Shown here piece after piece: positions 25,864 to 34,595 of a stretch of DNA of 64,000 nucleotides (positions within the stretch are counted from its first letter, which is position 1; every line of letters starts with the position of its first letter). Location: assembly GCA_964459495.1 (NCBI GenBank), contig CAYWNK010000001.1, positions 1 to 64,000 on the forward strand, in the 5' to 3' direction. This DNA is from CAYWNK01 sp964459495 (GTDB taxonomy: Bacteria; Planctomycetota; UBA1135; GCA-002686595). Below the pieces are notes generated by a model. It saw nothing but the letters and a program-made list of their open reading frames with translations. It was not told where the DNA came from and did not search any database. The translations under genes were made by a program, and so were the position numbers.

Positions 25864-26765
25864 AGCACGGGCTCCACGGCGCCCTTGAGGGCATAGGTCA
25901 TCTCTTCGAGAGCGCTACGGGTGGCGTCGCGCCACGGGGTGCCGGCTTGCTTTTGGTAGGCGTACAGGATGCCCCTGGATGAGTTCACCAGGGCGCTTGC
26001 CATGCCGCCGCTCTGGGGAGTGAACGCAGCCACCACGTCGGCCGCGCCAGCGCCCTGGGCGCCATAGCCGGGCAGCAACAGCGGCGCATTTGGCATGCGC
26101 TCGCGGAGGGCGCCGAGCTCGCCGGGATGGGTGGCGCCGACGACCGCGCCGACGCGCGAGAGTCCGCTGGATCCACAGAGGTCCGCGCCCCAGCTGTGCA
26201 CGGCGTCCGCCACGCGCTCGGCGAGGTTGGGCTCACCCAAACCTTGGAACTCGGCGCCCGAGGGGTTGGAGGTGCGCACAAGCACGTAGATGCCCGTGTC
26301 CTCGGAGCATTCGAGGAAGGGCTGGATCGAATCGCTGCCGAGGTAGGGGTTCACGGTCACCGCATCGCACAGCGTGCGCGGGTCGGTGCCCGCGACGCCC
26401 GACAGGAAGGCCTGGGCGTAGGCAGTGGCGGTCGTGCCGATGTCGCCGCGCTTCACGTCGCCGATCACGAGTAGGCCCGCATCCTTGGCGGCAGCCACGA
26501 CCCGCTCCCACTGCACGACTCCGTCGGCTCCAAGAGCCTCAAAGAAGGCCGACTGCGGCTTCACCGCGGGCGCGTTGCCGGCGACCACCTCGATGACGGC
26601 ACACAGGAAGTCCCCCACCGCCTGGGCCCGCTCAGCGCGCGTCGCCCCGGGCGCACTCGCCGCCGCGAACTCCGCCGGAATCCTGTCCAAAAAGGGGTCA
26701 AGCCCCACCAACGCCGGACTCCCGGTGGCCTGTACGGCCGCGCTCAATCGATCGCCAAAGTGCAT
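25860..26765 (-). CDS. pyrF: Orotidine 5'-phosphate decarboxylase, type 2
   Basis: 301 residues from the ATG at 26765 (MHFGDRLSAAVQATGSPALVGLDP). It makes UMP in pyrimidine synthesis. The active-site segment VIGDVKRGDIGTTATAY holds the Asp/Lys array of OMP decarboxylases. AVKPQSAFFEALG, DAVTVNPYLGSDSIQPF and YVLVRTSNPSGAEFQ are typical of the longer subfamily-2 enzymes found in actinobacteria, planctomycetes and others. The last part PLLLPGYGAQGAGAADV binds phosphate. It is the first gene of a four-gene minus-strand unit, pyrF-bshC-bshB1-membrane protein, with overlapping or near-touching ends. Confidence 0.95.
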   Translation of the reverse strand: MHFGDRLSAAVQATGSPALVGLDPFLDRIPAEFAAASAPGATRAERAQAVGDFLCAVIEVVAGNAPAVKPQSAFFEALGADGVVQWERVVAAAKDAGLLVIGDVKRGDIGTTATAYAQAFLSGVAGTDPRTLCDAVTVNPYLGSDSIQPFLECSEDTGIYVLVRTSNPSGAEFQGLGEPNLAERVADAVHSWGADLCGSSGLSRVGAVVGATHPGELGALRERMPNAPLLLPGYGAQGAGAADVVAAFTPQSGGMASALVNSSRGILYAYQKQAGTPWRDATRSALEEMTYALKGAVEPVL

Positions 26766-26829
26766 GGGCGGCGGATTGTAGCGAGTGCCGGCGCCAGCGC
26801 GCGGACGCAATGGCATGACCTCGGAGAAC

Positions 26830-26886
26830 GGGTCGAATGCCTAGGTGAGTCCCAACCTCCGTAGTCGGCTAGGACTCACCCGACCC
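26830..26886 (-). terminator. Nested inverted repeat downstream of the porin gene
   Basis: GGTGAGTCC (26844-26852) pairs with GGACTCACC (26872-26880), and the flanks GGGTCG / CGACCC (26830-26835, 26881-26886) pair outside. It begins 2 bp past the porin stop on the minus strand. There is no T run, so factor-independent termination is uncertain. Confidence 0.5.
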
Positions 26887-26888
26887 AT

Positions 26889-28133
26889 CTACAGCACCCG
26901 TAGGTGAATCCAGGCCATGAAGCGCGTCGTATCGTTGAAGGCCTCGTCGGCGTTGAAGTCCGCATACCGCAGACCCAGCTTCATCCGATCCGTGAGGGGA
27001 ATCAGGGCGTCGAGATCGAGCTCGCTTCCATAGTCCACGCTCCCCGCATCTGACGAGAAGAGGTGGTAGGTGGCCCGCAGCTTGATCGGTCCTGGGAGTC
27101 CCTCCACGTCGACCGGGCTGGAGACGGTGATGAAGTGATCCTGCAGACCGGCGTCGGGGGTGTTCAGGAAGACATCAGCAAAGCCGTTGAACTTGTGCAA
27201 GGTGGCGAACGGAGTCGAGAAACGGTCACCCGCTGCGCCGCTCCCGCCGAGGGTCTCGCTTGCGATCCGGACGTTGACACCCTTCCACTCTGCATTGAGT
27301 TCTAGGTGGGCGTAGTCCGCGTCTAGGTCGACGGGGTTGCTGAACGCGTCGGTCTGTTGGGCTGTTTCCAGCGCATATCCAAGTTTGACATCGTCCAGGT
27401 CGTGGCTACCGACTAACCGGGCACCGATCGTCTGTGTGCTTAGGGCCTGGTTATCGTCAAAGTCGACCAGGTACCCGTAGACCGTCGCATCGCCGATCGC
27501 TCCAAGCTGGGTGCCGAGGTTGAGGAAATGTCCGTTCAGCAGTTCGTCACCGTTGGCGCTTCGGTCGCCGAAGATCCGGTTGACGTTGGTAACCACCGAA
27601 TAGTCGACGCTCACGCCCCCTAGGTCATTCGCCATGAATCGAGCTCCGTCAAAGCTCTGATGATTCTGGCGCCAAGGGACACTTCCGATGAATCGGTGGT
27701 TGCCCAGTGAGATCTCTTGACGCCCGAGGCGAACGTCGATTCCTTCTATCCCGTCGTAGGCCAGGTAGACCTGGTTGATCTCCGATCCAACCGGATCGGC
27801 AACGACGGGGTGATCTGTCACACCGTTGACCGTGCTATTGAAATTGTTGTCGCCGATCAGGCTAATGGCTTCAAACTCAAGCAGGCCTCGGAAGCCAGAG
27901 TAGCGAGCGGTTTCGTAACCCAGCACAGTGCGGAGGGTCGAGGCGTCTGCATCGTTGGAAAATCCATCGATGTCCGCGTTCTCGAACCGATACCGCAGGT
28001 TGACCCACGTTCGGCCTGACTCAAAAGCCTCCCACAGACCAAGCGGCTCTTCTTGCTGGGGCGCAGGCACTTGTGCGACCGCAGGAGTTGCGATCAAGAT
28101 GGCTGCGCTGACTTGCAATCTTGTGCGTTGCAT
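26889..28133 (-). CDS. Outer-membrane porin, alginate-export type
   Basis: 414 residues with signal peptide (to PAVAQ). The mature chain alternates polar and hydrophobic residues in beta-hairpins (WVNLRYRFENADIDGF, GYETARYSGFRGLLEFEA, INQVYLAYDGIEGIDVRLGRQEISLGNHRFIG). The pattern DVRLGRQEI-NHRFIGSVPWRQNHQSFDGARF is characteristic of the alginate-export (AlgE-like) barrel group. The chain ends with an aromatic-rich strand (FMAWIHLRVL). It would form a beta-barrel channel for anionic or sugar-like solutes; the solute is unknown. It lies 18 bp after the chemotaxis receptor gene on the same strand, so the two are probably one transcript. Confidence 0.82.
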   Translation of the reverse strand: MQRTRLQVSAAILIATPAVAQVPAPQQEEPLGLWEAFESGRTWVNLRYRFENADIDGFSNDADASTLRTVLGYETARYSGFRGLLEFEAISLIGDNNFNSTVNGVTDHPVVADPVGSEINQVYLAYDGIEGIDVRLGRQEISLGNHRFIGSVPWRQNHQSFDGARFMANDLGGVSVDYSVVTNVNRIFGDRSANGDELLNGHFLNLGTQLGAIGDATVYGYLVDFDDNQALSTQTIGARLVGSHDLDDVKLGYALETAQQTDAFSNPVDLDADYAHLELNAEWKGVNVRIASETLGGSGAAGDRFSTPFATLHKFNGFADVFLNTPDAGLQDHFITVSSPVDVEGLPGPIKLRATYHLFSSDAGSVDYGSELDLDALIPLTDRMKLGLRYADFNADEAFNDTTRFMAWIHLRVL

Positions 28134-28151
28134 TCTGCTTAACTCCTCGGT

Positions 28152-29708
28152 TCAGTGGCTTGCGGTTGACCTTGTTTCTTCGCCATCGGGACCGACCGCA
28201 TAGCGGTCCACAGCGTTCCTGAGTTTCACGGCCCTATCGGCGTTTTCGGATGCAGCAGATGCAATCCGGCTGGCGCCCTGGGCGTTGCTCGAAGTGACGG
28301 TCCCCATTTCGTCGACACTGCTCTGCAAGCATTCGGCGTCGTGGTCCTGATCGCGGGACGCGGCGGTGATTTCGCCCAGCAGGTGGTCGATCTTGTCTGC
28401 ACCCTCAAAGATGGCTGAGAAAGCCTGGGAAACGTCGGTAGCGATGGATGCGCTGGTTGCCGCATGCTGACGAGCGCTCTCGATGCGAACCCCGGTATCG
28501 CGGGCTGCTTCGGCGCTTCGGGTTGCGAGAGCGCGAACCTCCTCGGCAACTACGGCGAATCCGCGGCCGGCGTCTCCGGCACGCGCCGATTCCACCGCTG
28601 CGTTCAGCGCCAACAGGTTCGTTTGAAAGGCGATCTCATCGATCACGCGGATGATATTGGCTACCTCTTCGCTCGATTCTTCGATGCCGTTCATCGCTTC
28701 GAGGAGAGCTTCGATGCGGGATCCGCCGGCCTCCACCTCTTGCTTCGTTGCGGTGCTGAGTTCGTTGGCGGCATTCGCCCGATCGGCATTCGACGATGCC
28801 AAGCCGCGTAGTCGACTTACGTTCTCCTCAACAGAGCTGAGCGTTTGAGCCTGCTGGGTTGAGGCCGCGGCGAGGCTGCCGCTCGTCTCGCGCAGCTGCG
28901 CTGAACTTTGATCGATGACGTCCGACGAGTCTTTGACGGAACCGAGGTCTTCTGCGAGGCGGGCCTGGAAGTTGTTGATGCAAGCAGCAAGCTCGCCCAT
29001 GTCAGCCCCGACCGACTCATCTAAGCGCCGACGAATGTCGCCCTCCGCCATGGAGGTGACGACTGACTTAACCGCGCTCAGCGTTTTTAGAATCCAGCGT
29101 GAGCAGGCAAACGAGATCAGGCCACCGACGAGGGCCACGAGAAAGCCGAGGATGAGCTGGTTTCTACCCATCACAACCAGCTTCTCCTTGGACGTTGTTT
29201 GGAATGCGGTGACCGCGTTGTTCGCGATGGTGTGCAACTTGGTCGTCACCCCTCGGAGCTTGGCTTGGAGCTGCTTGAGATCCGGAGCGTTGTCCTGCTC
29301 TGCGATCGCGTCGAGGCACGCTTGGCCATGCAGGGCGAGTGACTCGATCCCCTCGACCTGCTCCTGAAGGAGCGACTGGATCTCGCCCTCCGGCGCGGGG
29401 GGCAGCATGGCGAACTTGTCCTTTCCAAGGGGAGCTTCGCCTCCCTCATTCAGAGCCTTGACCGTGGCCCGGAGCAGCTCCAGCGTGCCTGCAGGGTTCG
29501 CATCGATACCAGCACACTGGAGGAGGATTTCCTTGGTGTAGCGCTGGTTGAGCATGCGCTGCCGGCCCGCGAGATTGATCACAAGGCCGTCGGCCGCTTG
29601 CCCCGAAAGCGTCGTTGAGGTGTAGGCGACAAAGCCGAAGATCGCGGCAATGAAGAGCGCCGGTATCAGAAGGATCCGGTGGCTAAGCCGAAGTTGTTTT
29701 TTGGCCAT
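28152..29708 (-). CDS. Methyl-accepting chemotaxis protein with PilJ-type sensor region
   Basis: 518 residues from the ATG at 29708 (MAKKQLRLSHRILLIPALFIAAIFGFVAY), which gives a clean first membrane helix; a longer frame upstream is atypical. The periplasmic part begins with GLVINLAGRQRMLNQRYTKEI, the type IV pili MCP N-terminal (PilJ-like) motif, and continues as a helical bundle. A second membrane helix lies near 190-210 (LILGFLVALVGGLISFA), then a HAMP-like segment. The signalling tip has IDEIAFQTNLLALNAAVESARAGDAGRGFAVVAEEVRALA, the classical CheA/CheW-binding hairpin. No che genes are in the window. Cotranscription with the porin suggests the two serve the same solute or surface process. 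Confidence 0.92.
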   Translation of the reverse strand: MAKKQLRLSHRILLIPALFIAAIFGFVAYTSTTLSGQAADGLVINLAGRQRMLNQRYTKEILLQCAGIDANPAGTLELLRATVKALNEGGEAPLGKDKFAMLPPAPEGEIQSLLQEQVEGIESLALHGQACLDAIAEQDNAPDLKQLQAKLRGVTTKLHTIANNAVTAFQTTSKEKLVVMGRNQLILGFLVALVGGLISFACSRWILKTLSAVKSVVTSMAEGDIRRRLDESVGADMGELAACINNFQARLAEDLGSVKDSSDVIDQSSAQLRETSGSLAAASTQQAQTLSSVEENVSRLRGLASSNADRANAANELSTATKQEVEAGGSRIEALLEAMNGIEESSEEVANIIRVIDEIAFQTNLLALNAAVESARAGDAGRGFAVVAEEVRALATRSAEAARDTGVRIESARQHAATSASIATDVSQAFSAIFEGADKIDHLLGEITAASRDQDHDAECLQSSVDEMGTVTSSNAQGASRIASAASENADRAVKLRNAVDRYAVGPDGEETRSTASH

Positions 29709-30013
29709 TGCGGCGTGAGGTGGTGAAGCGGAGCTCGTACAGAGCCGAGACGCGCTGGTGGATATGGGATATTCGGAGGCAGAGACGGGTGGGTTGCGCC
29801 TACCCCATCGGCACGGGCGCTTGCCTGCTTGCAGCTCGGGGTTGCGGCGTCCCGTTCCTGGGTAGGGCACCTGATCAGGGGGCGAATCGTTGCCCACTGG
29901 CGCTGTCGGAGGTGAATGCGACAGGGATCCGAGGTGCGGCTCTGTCAGCGAAGAGCCGGATTCCTAGCTGTAAGGAGTGTCACAACGGGGGCCCGGAGTA
30001 CGCAGAACCTCAC
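29709..30013. other. Divergent intergenic region (receptor / radical SAM)
   Basis: 305 bp between the chemotaxis receptor start and the chosen radical SAM start. The plus-strand frame is open across it, but the residues (Arg/Cys/Gly-rich, no family pattern) look non-coding. It must hold promoters for both directions; I could not pick a confident -35/-10 pair. Confidence 0.45.
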
Positions 30014-31447
30014 ATGGGCATCGTGACCACCATGCGGCGGGCTGGATCCGCATTCCTACGGCCTGTTCCGCGAGAAACACGCGAGAACCTGGCGCGGCTT
30101 TGGGAGGAGCTACCGCCGGCGCTGCGTACACGGGAGCAGCTCGTCGGACGCCATTTTGAGACCTGCGGTGCCACGGTGGGTGTTCAGCCGCGCTGCGACT
30201 TTTCCTGCGTGGGTTGCTATCTGCCCAAGCTCGCGAATCGCACGCCCGGTATCTCCATGGAGGAACTGGACGCACAGCTAGCGCTCCTGCGGGAGCGGGT
30301 GGGTCTCTGGGGGAACGTTCAGTTGACCGACGGAGAGGTCACCTTGCAAACGCCGGAGGAGCTGGAGGCGATCCTCGATCGCTTCCGTGCCCATGGGTTG
30401 ATCCCCATGCTGATGACCCACGGGGACCGGCTGTTGCACGAGCCGCGGCTCCTGGACCGGCTCGCTCGGGCGGGGCTGCGCGAGATCTCCTTTCACATCG
30501 ACAGCACCCAGCGAGGGCGTCGAGACCCGGCTTACAGCTCGGCGACGCGGGAGGAAGAGTTGAATGCTCTGCGCGTGGAGTTTGCCGATCTGGTGCGCGA
30601 CGTGCGTGCACGGACGGGTATCCAGCTGCGCGTCGCCACCACCGTGACCGTGGGGGAGGAGAACCTTGGCGGGGTGGCCAGCCTCGTGCGCACGCTAGCT
30701 GAGCAGTCCGATGTCTATCGGATCATCAGCCTGCAGCCGGTTGCCCAGGTTGGGCGTACGCGAGAGGGGCTCAGCGCGGTGAACCTCGACATGGTGTGGG
30801 ACGAGATTGCACGTGGCCTCTCCGGTATGCCGGACGGTGCGAGCCTCCTTGAGGATCGTTTGACCTTTGGGCACCCCGACTGCAGTCGAGTCGTTCTTGG
30901 GCTGGTGAAGCGAACAGGGACTGAAGTGAGCTATCACACCCTGCGCCCTGCCAACGATCCCACCCAGAGAGCCGACGTCGACGCCGTCTACGACCGCTGG
31001 GGCGGATGGACGCTGCGAGCCGACAGCGCCTTGGTGAAGATTGCGCGGCTGTCGGGCATGTTCATTCAAAGCCCTGGCCTATGGTTGCGCCGCTTGTTGC
31101 CCTATGGTTGGCGCTGGATGGGCCGGCTCAGCGGCAGCGGTGGGGGGCAGTTGGGTGGCACGCGGGCGCGGCTCAGGCAGGCGCTTGCGCTGCTTCGCCG
31201 GCGGTCGAGCCTGCACGGAATGGCGATCGTCACGCATCACTTCATGGATCGTCAGACCCTCGTGACCGAACGGGGTCAAGAGCGCGCTACGGCGTGCACT
31301 TTCCGGGTCCCCCACCAGGGGCGGCTGGTCTCCATGTGCGAATTCAACGCGAGCCAGGGCCGCGCCGAGCTCTATGAGGCGCTTCGCCGCCCCACCGAAA
31401 CAGAGAAACCGATCGATGCGCCGCCCAAACAACCGGCCGTGAATTAG
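30014..31447 (+). CDS. Radical SAM protein of unknown substrate
   Basis: 477 residues from the ATG at 30014; ATG 30032 is also possible. The [4Fe-4S]-SAM motif is Cys61-x3-Cys65-x2-Cys68 (CDFSCVGC), preceded by GVQPR. It is followed by the strand NVQLTDGEVTLQTPEEL (GGE-like position, here DGE), and later helices and strands of the TIM-barrel (PMLMTHGDRLL, EISFHIDS, GIQLRVATTVTV, VYRIISLQPV). Past residue 330 the sequence is less typical and Arg-rich (amphipathic, possible membrane-associating region near 365-385). The last part has two Cys (TACTFRVP, SMCEFNAS). The family creates 5'-deoxyadenosyl radicals for diverse modifications. It is followed by a lipoprotein gene 6 bp away, likely co-transcribed. 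Confidence 0.82.
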   Translation: MGIVTTMRRAGSAFLRPVPRETRENLARLWEELPPALRTREQLVGRHFETCGATVGVQPRCDFSCVGCYLPKLANRTPGISMEELDAQLALLRERVGLWGNVQLTDGEVTLQTPEELEAILDRFRAHGLIPMLMTHGDRLLHEPRLLDRLARAGLREISFHIDSTQRGRRDPAYSSATREEELNALRVEFADLVRDVRARTGIQLRVATTVTVGEENLGGVASLVRTLAEQSDVYRIISLQPVAQVGRTREGLSAVNLDMVWDEIARGLSGMPDGASLLEDRLTFGHPDCSRVVLGLVKRTGTEVSYHTLRPANDPTQRADVDAVYDRWGGWTLRADSALVKIARLSGMFIQSPGLWLRRLLPYGWRWMGRLSGSGGGQLGGTRARLRQALALLRRRSSLHGMAIVTHHFMDRQTLVTERGQERATACTFRVPHQGRLVSMCEFNASQGRAELYEALRRPTETEKPIDAPPKQPAVN

Positions 31448-31453
31448 AACCCC

Positions 31454-32194
31454 ATGAGCCTGCGCCTAATCTTCCTGCTGACCTTCCTGACTAGCGCCTG
31501 CAGCAACCGCCTTCCCGTACCCGACGTGGCCCCTTCTCGCAACTTCGCCGAGAGCTGGCAGCGGGTACTAGACACGCACTTGGACCCAGCCGGGCGTGTC
31601 GACTTCGAGGGCGCGGGCAGGGACCGCGGCGAGCTCGACGCCGTCCTGGTGAGCCTTGCGGAGAAACCTGTAGCCGACCTGGATTCTGCGGAGCATCTCG
31701 CTCGGTTGCTCAATGCCTACAACGCGCAGTGCCTGCGCGCAGTCCTGGATTCAGGCTACCAGCCCAGCCAGAAGCTGCGCTTCTTTTGGCTGACGGAGCA
31801 GCGACTCGATGGAGCCTGGATCAGCCTCTACGACCTTGAGAACGAGCGCCTACGGACCCTGCAGGACGCTCGTATTCACTTCGCGCTGAACTGCATGACG
31901 CGGGGCTGCCCACCCCTGTCAGGTGAGGCGTTCGTCGGCCCAAGGCTCGACGAACAGCTCGACGCCATGACGCGTGCCTTTGCCTCGGATCCGCGCTTCG
32001 TTCAGCCCGATCCTGACAAGGGCGAAGTGCACCTCTCCAAGGTGCTCAAGTGGTACGAGGAGGACTTCCTGGCCGAAGCGTCCGGCCTGCTCGAGTGGCT
32101 GAACCGCTACCGCGATGAGCCCCTTGACATCTCCTGGGAGGTGCGCTGGCTCGACTACGATTGGACCCTGAACAGCACGCCTGATCAGCCCTAG
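31454..32194 (+). CDS. DUF547-domain lipoprotein
   Basis: 246 residues. The N-terminus is a lipoprotein signal with lipobox TSAC (Cys16). DUF547 motifs follow in order: LLNAYNAQCLRAVL, DARIHFALNCMTRGCPPL and VHLSKVLKWYEEDF. These conserved Cys, His and Asn residues suggest a papain/transglutaminase-like fold, but the family's reaction is unknown. The gene begins 6 bp after the radical SAM gene and probably shares its transcript. Confidence 0.88.
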   Translation: MSLRLIFLLTFLTSACSNRLPVPDVAPSRNFAESWQRVLDTHLDPAGRVDFEGAGRDRGELDAVLVSLAEKPVADLDSAEHLARLLNAYNAQCLRAVLDSGYQPSQKLRFFWLTEQRLDGAWISLYDLENERLRTLQDARIHFALNCMTRGCPPLSGEAFVGPRLDEQLDAMTRAFASDPRFVQPDPDKGEVHLSKVLKWYEEDFLAEASGLLEWLNRYRDEPLDISWEVRWLDYDWTLNSTPDQP

Positions 32195-32281
32195 CCGGCT
32201 GCTCCCTCCGTCCCCTGCCTGAAGCTTGGGCACAGCAGAGGGGCGTGACGCGGGGTTGCGGGATGGTCTCGGCGGTCGTCG

Positions 32282-33061
32282 CTAGCGAACGCTGAGCTCC
32301 ACCGCTCGCCAGGTGTGGGCATGCAGGCGCAGGGGCCCTCGCACGCGTTCGATGTTCTCGACGGGGAACGCGTGTCCGTTGATCCGAACCCATGAGAGGT
32401 ACGTGGTGTCGGCATGGGCCCCGCGAGTCGACTCAAAACCCTCGAGCGTGAAGTGCACACGAAAGGGCATGCCGGTCTCCGCGTCGATCCAAAGCACGAC
32501 GAAGTCCTGCTCCGAGAAACCGAGACCAGGCCGAAGGCTGGCGATCAGGCGCTGGTACAGGCGGCCCTTTTCGCGCCTGTCCGGCAGGCTCCGGACACCC
32601 TTGGCGTGGGTCTTGATGTAGCGCGGGCCCAGAAGGAACAGCTGGTAAGCCTCCGCCACCAAGGCTGCGGCCTGCTTTTCTTGGGCTGTGCCCTCCCGGC
32701 CTTCGGGGTAGGTCACTTGAATCTCCTGGCCGTCCCAGCGCACGAGCTTCTGTCCGCCTGGGCCCATATGCCTCTGCTCGATCCAGTCTTCCCCCGGCCG
32801 CAGGACGTCGACCGCGGTCTGCCTGAAGCGCGCATCTGTGATCTCTGGCTGAATCTGGCGTACCCAGAACCCCCACTTGCCCGTGTAGTGAGCCTCGATT
32901 TCTTGCACGGGTTGCGGCCCCTCGACCGCACGGACACTGCGCTCCAATAGGGCTCTAGCTGCAGGTTCCGAGGCGGGATCCGTCGAGTCCCATGTTGGCA
33001 TCGGAGCTGCACAGGAACCGCAGACTGCAACAAAGAGCATGGAGAGGGATTTCATGCGCAT
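32282..33061 (-). CDS. Putative lipoprotein of unknown function
   Basis: About 260 residues from ATG 33061 (ATG 33055 is equally possible); a longer frame upstream is Arg/Ala-rich and unlikely. The signal (MKSLSMLFVAVCGSC) ends in a weak lipobox VCGSC. The body contains alternating strands (EIEAHYTGKWGFWVRQ, DWIEQRHMGPGGQKLVRWDGQEIQVTYPEG, DFVVLWIDAETGMPFRVHFTLEGFES). These resemble the LolA/outer-membrane lipoprotein-sorting style fold or DUF6503-like proteins in planctomycetes, but I cannot assign a family. It is convergent with the DUF547 gene. Confidence 0.68.
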   Translation of the reverse strand: MRMKSLSMLFVAVCGSCAAPMPTWDSTDPASEPAARALLERSVRAVEGPQPVQEIEAHYTGKWGFWVRQIQPEITDARFRQTAVDVLRPGEDWIEQRHMGPGGQKLVRWDGQEIQVTYPEGREGTAQEKQAAALVAEAYQLFLLGPRYIKTHAKGVRSLPDRREKGRLYQRLIASLRPGLGFSEQDFVVLWIDAETGMPFRVHFTLEGFESTRGAHADTTYLSWVRINGHAFPVENIERVRGPLRLHAHTWRAVELSVR

Positions 33062-33242
33062 CGCAGCATCTCTTCGCTCGGACTTGCCTCGTAGATGCAA
33101 GCCGAGCAGTCCCGAAGCTCCAGCGCTAGCCCGCGCCGACCAGCCGATTCTCTCCCTCGAGCCCACCCCTACCCATGCCTAGGCGGCTTGGGGCCGGTAC
33201 GGCCCATCGGTGGCTAGCCTGGGATCGACCCCCGAGGCCGTG

Positions 33243-34583
33243 CTAAGCCCTGGCGAGGCCCGGCAGCGGCCCGGTGCTGTCTGCGAAGGTCTCGGTGGGG
33301 ACGTCGACTGCGTTCAGGAGGCTGACGAACAGGTTGGAGAGCGGCACCTCATCGCCGAAGCGCGAGTAGCGGCCGAGCTGGAGGCCCAGGTTCTTGCCAC
33401 CCGCGACCAGCATGGGGTAGTTGTTGGCGTTGTGGGTTGTGGAACAGCAAGAGCCATAGACGATGGCGGTGCTGTCGAGCAGCGAGCCGTGCTCGTCGCG
33501 CGTTTCGCGCATGCGCTTCAGGAAGTATGCGAACTGCTCGGCCTGCCAGCGGTCGTAGGGGCCCCAGTCTTCCCAGTGGCCCTCGTGCTTGTCGTGGCTG
33601 ATGGTGTGCAGGCCGCGCTCGAGACCGAGGGCGAGGCGCGGGAAGTGGTCGCCGAAGCCCATGCCGTCCTCGCGGCCGATCATGTAGGTGGCCACCCGTG
33701 TGAGGTCGGTCTCGTAGGCGAGCACCATCAGGTCGTAGAAGGTGCGCTTGACGGCCGTGGGATCGATGGAGGGGTCGGGATCCAGGTCGATGTGGCTCGC
33801 GTCGAAGGGCCTCATCGGCACGCTTAGCCACTGCTCGTTGCGCCGCACCTGTTCTTCGACGGAACTGAGGGAAGTTAGGAACTGGTCCATCTTCTCCTGG
33901 TCCTGGGCGCCCAGCCGGCGCTTCAGCGAATGGCTGTCCTCGAGTACAAGGTCGACGACCTTCTTGCCCTGGGCGAGGGAGCGCCTTCGCTCCTCGGTCG
34001 ACGCGCCGTTCTGCGGAGCGAAGTAGCGTTCGAAGATCGAGCGGTGGCGGTGCTCCGAGGGGATTGGCCGTCCATTCGGATCGAATGAAAGCGTCGAAAC
34101 ACGTGACTTGTAGCCCACGCCGCCGTCCACCGACATCACCAGCGACGGGTAGCGCGTGTGCTTCTTCAGCTGCAGCGCGGCCACCTGGTCGACCGAGATG
34201 TTGTTCTTGTACTGGCCACCACGCGCGTCGCCGGCCGTCAGCCACATGTCCCCGGCGAGGTGGCCGAGCAAATTGCGGCTCTTGGGATGGCTGAGGCCGC
34301 CGAGCACGTGCACGTCCTCGCGGAACGGCGTCAGGGGCTCAAGCACCTTGGTGTATTGGAATTCCTTGCCCTCTCCGCTGGGGAACCAGCGCCAGTGGGC
34401 GTTGGCCTCATCGCCGATGTCGGGCAGGCTGCAACCATTGGGGAAGTACACGAAACCTAGCCGCTTGGGGACGGATTCCGTGGTCTTGGCCCACGACATG
34501 CCCTCCAGGAAGGGCAATGTCACGGTGACGCCGGTGCCGCGCAGGAAGGAGCGTCGGGAGAGGTGCCAGGTCTTGTTGCTCAT
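33243..34583 (-). CDS. DUF1552 protein (planctomycete Tat-exported)
   Basis: 446 residues. The N-terminus SRRSFLRGTGVTVTLPFLEGM is a twin-arginine signal typical of the DUF1552 family. The body has LGFVYFPNGCS, SHPKSRNLLGHLAGDMWLTA, SVDQVAALQL, the long coiled SLAQGKKVVDLVLEDSHSLKRRLGAQDQEKMDQFLTSL, and IVYGSCCSTTHNANNYPML. The last is an alkaline-phosphatase-like (DUF1501-related) closing segment. The family is abundant in Planctomycetota and Acidobacteriota and has no proven function. It lies 12 bp after the DUF1592-type gene; the pair is a conserved operon arrangement. Confidence 0.93.
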   Translation of the reverse strand: MSNKTWHLSRRSFLRGTGVTVTLPFLEGMSWAKTTESVPKRLGFVYFPNGCSLPDIGDEANAHWRWFPSGEGKEFQYTKVLEPLTPFREDVHVLGGLSHPKSRNLLGHLAGDMWLTAGDARGGQYKNNISVDQVAALQLKKHTRYPSLVMSVDGGVGYKSRVSTLSFDPNGRPIPSEHRHRSIFERYFAPQNGASTEERRRSLAQGKKVVDLVLEDSHSLKRRLGAQDQEKMDQFLTSLSSVEEQVRRNEQWLSVPMRPFDASHIDLDPDPSIDPTAVKRTFYDLMVLAYETDLTRVATYMIGREDGMGFGDHFPRLALGLERGLHTISHDKHEGHWEDWGPYDRWQAEQFAYFLKRMRETRDEHGSLLDSTAIVYGSCCSTTHNANNYPMLVAGGKNLGLQLGRYSRFGDEVPLSNLFVSLLNAVDVPTETFADSTGPLPGLARA

Positions 34584-34595
34584 CTTGCTGCAGGG

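Noticed and set aside
29708..30013. Start of the radical SAM gene at 29708
   Set aside because: The first 102 codons have no family pattern and are rich in Arg/Cys/Gly; the ATG at 30014 suits the family and leaves a promoter-sized gap.
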